Source: Saprospiraceae bacterium
Lineage (GTDB): Bacteria; Bacteroidota; Bacteroidia; Chitinophagales; Saprospiraceae
Reading direction: 5' to 3'
Length of the DNA: 16,936 bases
Assembly: GCA_013361075.1 (NCBI GenBank)
Contig: JABWAJ010000048.1
Coordinates: 1-16,936 of the forward strand
Shown here: positions 13,432 to 16,936 of the stretch, piece after piece
Layout of the letters: each line of letters begins with the position of its first letter
Position numbering within the stretch: position 1 is the stretch's first letter
Position numbers and translations under genes: made by a program
The notes under the pieces: generated by a model
Databases searched by the model: none
What the model was told of the DNA's origin: nothing
Seen by the model: the letters and a program-made list of their open reading frames with translations, nothing else

Positions 13432-15870
13432 ATGTTGATCTATCACCTAAAAATAGCAGCCCGAAACCTTTCGAAGCAGAAAATGTACACGGCTATAAAA
13501 GTCGGTGGCTTTGCGCTGGGGGTTGCCGCATGTACCCTTATTGCCCTGTTTATCCGGCACGAGTTGAGCTTCGATACGCATTATAAAAATGGGGAGAATC
13601 TCTACAGAGTGGTTGGCATCAATCGCAATGAAGGAATAGTAGACAGAGGTGTGAATTTTCCGGCTCCCTTTGCCCCGGCATTGAAAGCAGAGCTGGCAGA
13701 GATTGAAATGATTGGTCGAATCAATCCCAATACCTTGTTCACAGGCGGGGGCAACCCATTGCGCCGGATGAACGAAACGGAAAACCACTACGAGGAAGGG
13801 TTTACTTTTGCCGATCCGCAGATGATTGACCTGCTGGAAATTCCAATGATTTACGGCCATTCAGCCAGCGCACTGAAGCAACCCAATTCGATTGTTATTT
13901 CAAAAAAAATTTGTGACAAATACTTCCCCGGTGAAAACCCCGTGGGACAAACGCTGATTTTCAACGACAATGCCAGAGAACCCGTACTCATTAGCGGTGT
14001 CATGCAGGATTTTCCGAATAATTCACATTTGGATTTTGATTTCCTCATTTCACAAAGCGGCCTGGAATTCTATCCCGGAGAACAGACCAACTGGAACGCC
14101 AGCAATTACCACACGTACCTGCGCCTGCGGCCGGGAACCGACGTGGAACAGTTTGAAGAAAAAATGATGGCCACTGTTTTTGACAAATACCTGATTGATG
14201 TTTTCAAAAAAGAAGGCATGGATGCTGCGGCCATTGAAAAAATACGGCAATCCATTGGGTTGGAATTACAGCCCATTTCGAAAATTCACCTGCATTCATC
14301 AGGCATTGCCGACGGGTTTATGCACGGCGATACGCGCATGGTTTGGCTTTTTGGAACCATTGCCTTTTTCATTTTGGTGATCGCCTGCATCAATTTTATC
14401 AACCTGAGTACAGCCCGCTCAGCAGAACGGGCCCGCGAAGTAGGCGTGCGCAAGGCGCTGGGGTCACAACGCAGCGATCTGGTCAGACAATTTTTGACGG
14501 AAACGGTTTTGCTTAGCGCAGGAGCATTTGTTTTGGGTCTTTTTTTGGCCCGGATTGCGCTGCCTTTTTTCAACCAGTTGGCCGATAAGTCGCTGACAAT
14601 CCCCTGGGAAGAGCTATGGTTTTTGCCTCTTTTTGCAGGAACTGCACTTTTAGTCGGGTTGTTGGCAGGGCTTTACCCGGCTTTTTATATGGGGTCGTTC
14701 CAACTCGTGCACGTGTTGAAAGGATCCGGGCACCGGGGAAACAAAAGCGTTCCCCTGCGGAGTAGCCTGGTTGTTTTCCAATTTGCAGCCTCTACGGTGC
14801 TGATTATCGGAGCGATTGTGGTCCTGAAACAAACGGATTTTATTTTAAATACCCAGCTTGGCTTCGACAAGGAGCAGGTGTTGCTGTTGCAGGGCACGCA
14901 AAATTTAGGCGACAAAACTCCGGTTTTCAAACAGGAACTCCGCCGGATATCAAGCGTGGAAAATGTCAGCATCAGTGATTATTTGCCAATTTCCGGAGGA
15001 GGGTCAAAACGCAACGGCAATACGTTTTGGGAAGTTGGCAAAGATAAAAACAGCGACTTTGTTACTTTCCAAATGTGGACAGTTGACCATAACTACATCC
15101 AGACACTGGGTATGGACCTGGTGGAAGGCCGGGATTTTTCGCCCGAGATGCCGAGCGACTCACAAGCCGTAATCATCAACGAGACCCTGGCCCGAAAGCT
15201 GAATTTTGAGCAGCCTGTTGGCAAACGCATTACCAATGATTTTAGCACATACACGGTTATTGGCGTAGTGAAGGATTTCCATTTTGAATCGTTTCGGGAA
15301 AATATCGGCGGCGTATGCCTCGCCCTTGGCAACAGTCCCGGTATCACAGCGGTGAAAGTAAAAACCTCCGACATGCCCCAAACCATAGAGGCCGTGACAC
15401 GCGCATGGCAAAAAATATCGCCCAATCAGGCCATCCGCTACACCTTCCTTGACGAAGGTTATGCCCGCATGTATGACGATGTACTGAAGCAAGGGCGTAT
15501 TTTTGGAAGCTTTGCGGTTTTTGCTATCCTGATAGCCTGTCTGGGTTTGTTTGCTTTGGCAACTTATATGGCCGAACAACGGACAAAAGAAATCGGTATC
15601 CGTAAGGTTTTGGGCGCATCGGTAACCAGTATTTCAAACCTTTTGGTTCGGGATTTTGTGAAATTGGTTTTCATTGCCATCGTCATTGCTTCGCCCATTG
15701 CTTATTATTTTATGCAAAAATGGCTTTCCGATTTTGCCTATCACATTGATTTGCAATGGTGGATGTTTGCTGCAGCAGGTTTGATAGCGCTGGCAATTGC
15801 CTTTTTGACAGTGGGGTTTCAGAGTGTGAAGGCCGCGCTGGCCAATCCGGTAAAAAGCCTCCGATCGTAG
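13432..15870 (+). CDS. FtsX/MacB-like ABC transporter permease (C)
   Basis: The 812-aa product starts MLIYHLKIAARNLSKQKMYTAIKVGG and follows the family plan: TM1 about 20-42, MacB-type periplasmic domain about 45-298, TM2 about 302-326, and motif REVGVRKALGSQR (about 334-346). TM3-TM5 end near 465, with a second periplasmic domain about 470-685. TM6 is at about 690-713, then EQRTKEIGIRKVLGAS, TM7, and TM8 about 775-797, ending ALANPVKSLRS. It is closer to B than to A in the first cytoplasmic motif and lacks the sigma-54/palindrome upstream, so it is probably read through from B or uses its own housekeeping promoter in the 172-bp gap, where I see no confident match. Its substrate is unknown. 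Confidence 0.9.
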   Translation: MLIYHLKIAARNLSKQKMYTAIKVGGFALGVAACTLIALFIRHELSFDTHYKNGENLYRVVGINRNEGIVDRGVNFPAPFAPALKAELAEIEMIGRINPNTLFTGGGNPLRRMNETENHYEEGFTFADPQMIDLLEIPMIYGHSASALKQPNSIVISKKICDKYFPGENPVGQTLIFNDNAREPVLISGVMQDFPNNSHLDFDFLISQSGLEFYPGEQTNWNASNYHTYLRLRPGTDVEQFEEKMMATVFDKYLIDVFKKEGMDAAAIEKIRQSIGLELQPISKIHLHSSGIADGFMHGDTRMVWLFGTIAFFILVIACINFINLSTARSAERAREVGVRKALGSQRSDLVRQFLTETVLLSAGAFVLGLFLARIALPFFNQLADKSLTIPWEELWFLPLFAGTALLVGLLAGLYPAFYMGSFQLVHVLKGSGHRGNKSVPLRSSLVVFQFAASTVLIIGAIVVLKQTDFILNTQLGFDKEQVLLLQGTQNLGDKTPVFKQELRRISSVENVSISDYLPISGGGSKRNGNTFWEVGKDKNSDFVTFQMWTVDHNYIQTLGMDLVEGRDFSPEMPSDSQAVIINETLARKLNFEQPVGKRITNDFSTYTVIGVVKDFHFESFRENIGGVCLALGNSPGITAVKVKTSDMPQTIEAVTRAWQKISPNQAIRYTFLDEGYARMYDDVLKQGRIFGSFAVFAILIACLGLFALATYMAEQRTKEIGIRKVLGASVTSISNLLVRDFVKLVFIAIVIASPIAYYFMQKWLSDFAYHIDLQWWMFAAAGLIALAIAFLTVGFQSVKAALANPVKSLRS

Positions 15871-15957
15871 TGATGAATCAGGCTTTAGGTGTTGCGAAAG
15901 CAGCATCAAATCATTGCGAGCGAATAAAATACTTAATCCAATCAAAAGATTCCATTC

Positions 15958-16936
15958 ATGCTCATCAACGATATCAAGATAGCGATCCGAAACCTGCGCA
16001 CAAACAAGTTTTTTACCATATTGAATGTAGCTGGCCTTGCACTGGGGATGTCGGCCTGCCTGTCCGTCATTCTTATTATCCAGGATCAGTTGAGCTACGA
16101 AAAATTCCACCCGGCTACGGAGCGGACCTATCGCATATTAAGCCAGGCTTACACCCTCGACGAGGGCGGGCGCGGCAAATTTGCCACTACTCCATATCCA
16201 CTGGGCGAAACGCTGCAACGCGATTTTTCCGGAGTGGAAAATGCCGTTCGTTTGGTACGAGGGCTGAACAATCAGGATGCAACAACGAGTAAGAACCTGA
16301 CCGTTCAACTTGACGGCTATTTCACAGAACCTTCATTTTTTCAGGTTTTTGGCTTTCAGTTAGCATCAGGCAACCCTGCTACCGCACTGTCAGAGCCAAA
16401 TAGCATAATACTGGATAAAAAAGCGGCAACCCGACTTTTTGGCAATCTGGACCCAATGGGGCAGTTACTGACGCTCAAAGACTGGGGGATATTTCGGGTC
16501 ACAGGAATTGCGCTGCCTCCGCCTGGCAAATCGCACATCGGCTTCGATTGCCTTGCATCGGCGAGTACACTCCTTACCAAAGAGCAGGCTTACGCGCCCA
16601 ATGAGGAGGAGAACAAGGTGCTAAACAACTGGGGCAATCGGTATATGTCGCTTAACTATGTTGTGTTGCAGCCCGAAAGGACAAAAGCTGACCTTGAGGA
16701 TGCGCTGTTGGCGGTATCTGAAAAGTATACACAGCCCGATGCAAAGGGGGAAAAACTGCATCTTTTTGCTCAAAATTTAGACAAGATCACCCCGATGCCA
16801 GAAATGCTGCACAACGAGATTGGCTTTGGGGTACCGTGGTTTTTTATTTGGGGGCTTGGGGTATTTGTGGCAATCCTTATCCTCTTTCCCTGCCTCAATT
16901 ATGCCAATCTGGCTATTGCGCGGTCTTGGGCGCGAG
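15958..16936 (+). CDS. FtsX/MacB-like ABC transporter permease (D), 3' end beyond window
   Basis: The frame is open from the ATG at 15958 to the window end (326 codons) with no stop. It begins MLINDIKIAIRNLRTNKFF, then TM1 (TILNVAGLALGMSACLSVILII, about 20-41) and a MacB-type periplasmic domain (about 45-295), including FGNLDPMGQLL and the conserved IILDKKAATRLF. It reaches TM2 (FFIWGLGVFVAILILFPCLNYANLAIARS) at the end. About 480 residues of the usual length are missing beyond the window. It is the most divergent of the four: the periplasmic sequence has IALPPPGKSHIGFD where the others have VxxNLPxxSxLxFD. The 87-bp gap after C contains no recognisable promoter or terminator, so C-D co-transcription is plausible. 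Confidence 0.88.
   Translation, partial: MLINDIKIAIRNLRTNKFFTILNVAGLALGMSACLSVILIIQDQLSYEKFHPATERTYRILSQAYTLDEGGRGKFATTPYPLGETLQRDFSGVENAVRLVRGLNNQDATTSKNLTVQLDGYFTEPSFFQVFGFQLASGNPATALSEPNSIILDKKAATRLFGNLDPMGQLLTLKDWGIFRVTGIALPPPGKSHIGFDCLASASTLLTKEQAYAPNEEENKVLNNWGNRYMSLNYVVLQPERTKADLEDALLAVSEKYTQPDAKGEKLHLFAQNLDKITPMPEMLHNEIGFGVPWFFIWGLGVFVAILILFPCLNYANLAIARSWAR

Noticed and set aside
15634..16110. Minus-strand and plus-strand frames across the C-D junction (including 15756-16292)
   Set aside because: They overlap the well-supported permeases C and D in other frames and have no recognisable motif.
1..16936. CRISPR arrays, tRNA or rRNA genes
   Set aside because: No regularly spaced repeats with unique spacers, and no cloverleaf or rRNA-like sequence, were seen on either strand.

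Overview
The window looks like chromosomal DNA from a member of the Bacteroidota, tentatively a Saprospiria- or Cytophagia-like environmental bacterium. This rests on long MacB/FtsX-type permeases in tandem with the same C-terminal signature (ALANPVKSLR), a seven-helix membrane AraC regulator, an EKR-motif helical protein and the absence of clear Shine-Dalgarno sites. The phylum call is fairly safe; anything finer is inference. Most of the window has mid-range GC, but the minus-strand cluster at about 530-2300 is visibly AT-rich.

Layout. (1) 1-118: one copy of a 44-bp hairpin-bearing repeat. (2) 119-2295, minus strand: a tight three-gene cluster transcribed leftward: an arginine/agmatine/peptidylarginine-deiminase-superfamily enzyme, an unrecognised 159-aa protein, and a stand-alone receiver domain lacking the conserved lysine. 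(3) 2440-3993, plus strand: a 517-aa helical protein of unknown function. (4) 3994-4459: a gene-free stretch with a second exact copy of the 44-bp repeat, a 160-bp palindromic MITE with 14-bp perfect ends and a TAA target duplication, then a 16-bp palindrome and a near-consensus sigma-54 promoter. (5) 4460-6865: FtsX/MacB-like permease A. (6) 6944-8107: membrane AraC-type regulator. (7) 8194-9585: secreted alpha/beta-hydrolase-like protein with C-terminal TPRs, convergent with (8) a secreted HSL-type esterase on the minus strand (9649-10473), with a hairpin between them. (9) 10474-10787: gene-free, carrying a second palindrome plus sigma-54 promoter. (10) 10788-13259, 13432-15870 and 15958-end: permeases B, C and D (D is cut by the window edge).

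How it fits together. Permeases A and B share their membrane topology and also a homologous upstream region of about 150 bp. It contains a palindrome TGTCC-N6-GAACA centred near -87/-88, a -24/-12 element TGGCAC-N5-TTGC, and a shared GATCATTT block at the start of the leader. The simplest reading is that both genes belong to one sigma-54/enhancer-binding-protein regulon, with C and D possibly read through from B. No ABC ATPase, periplasmic adaptor, sigma-54 or enhancer-binding protein is encoded in the window, so the partners must lie elsewhere. The B upstream region also serves as the 'empty site' showing where the MITE entered the A upstream region.
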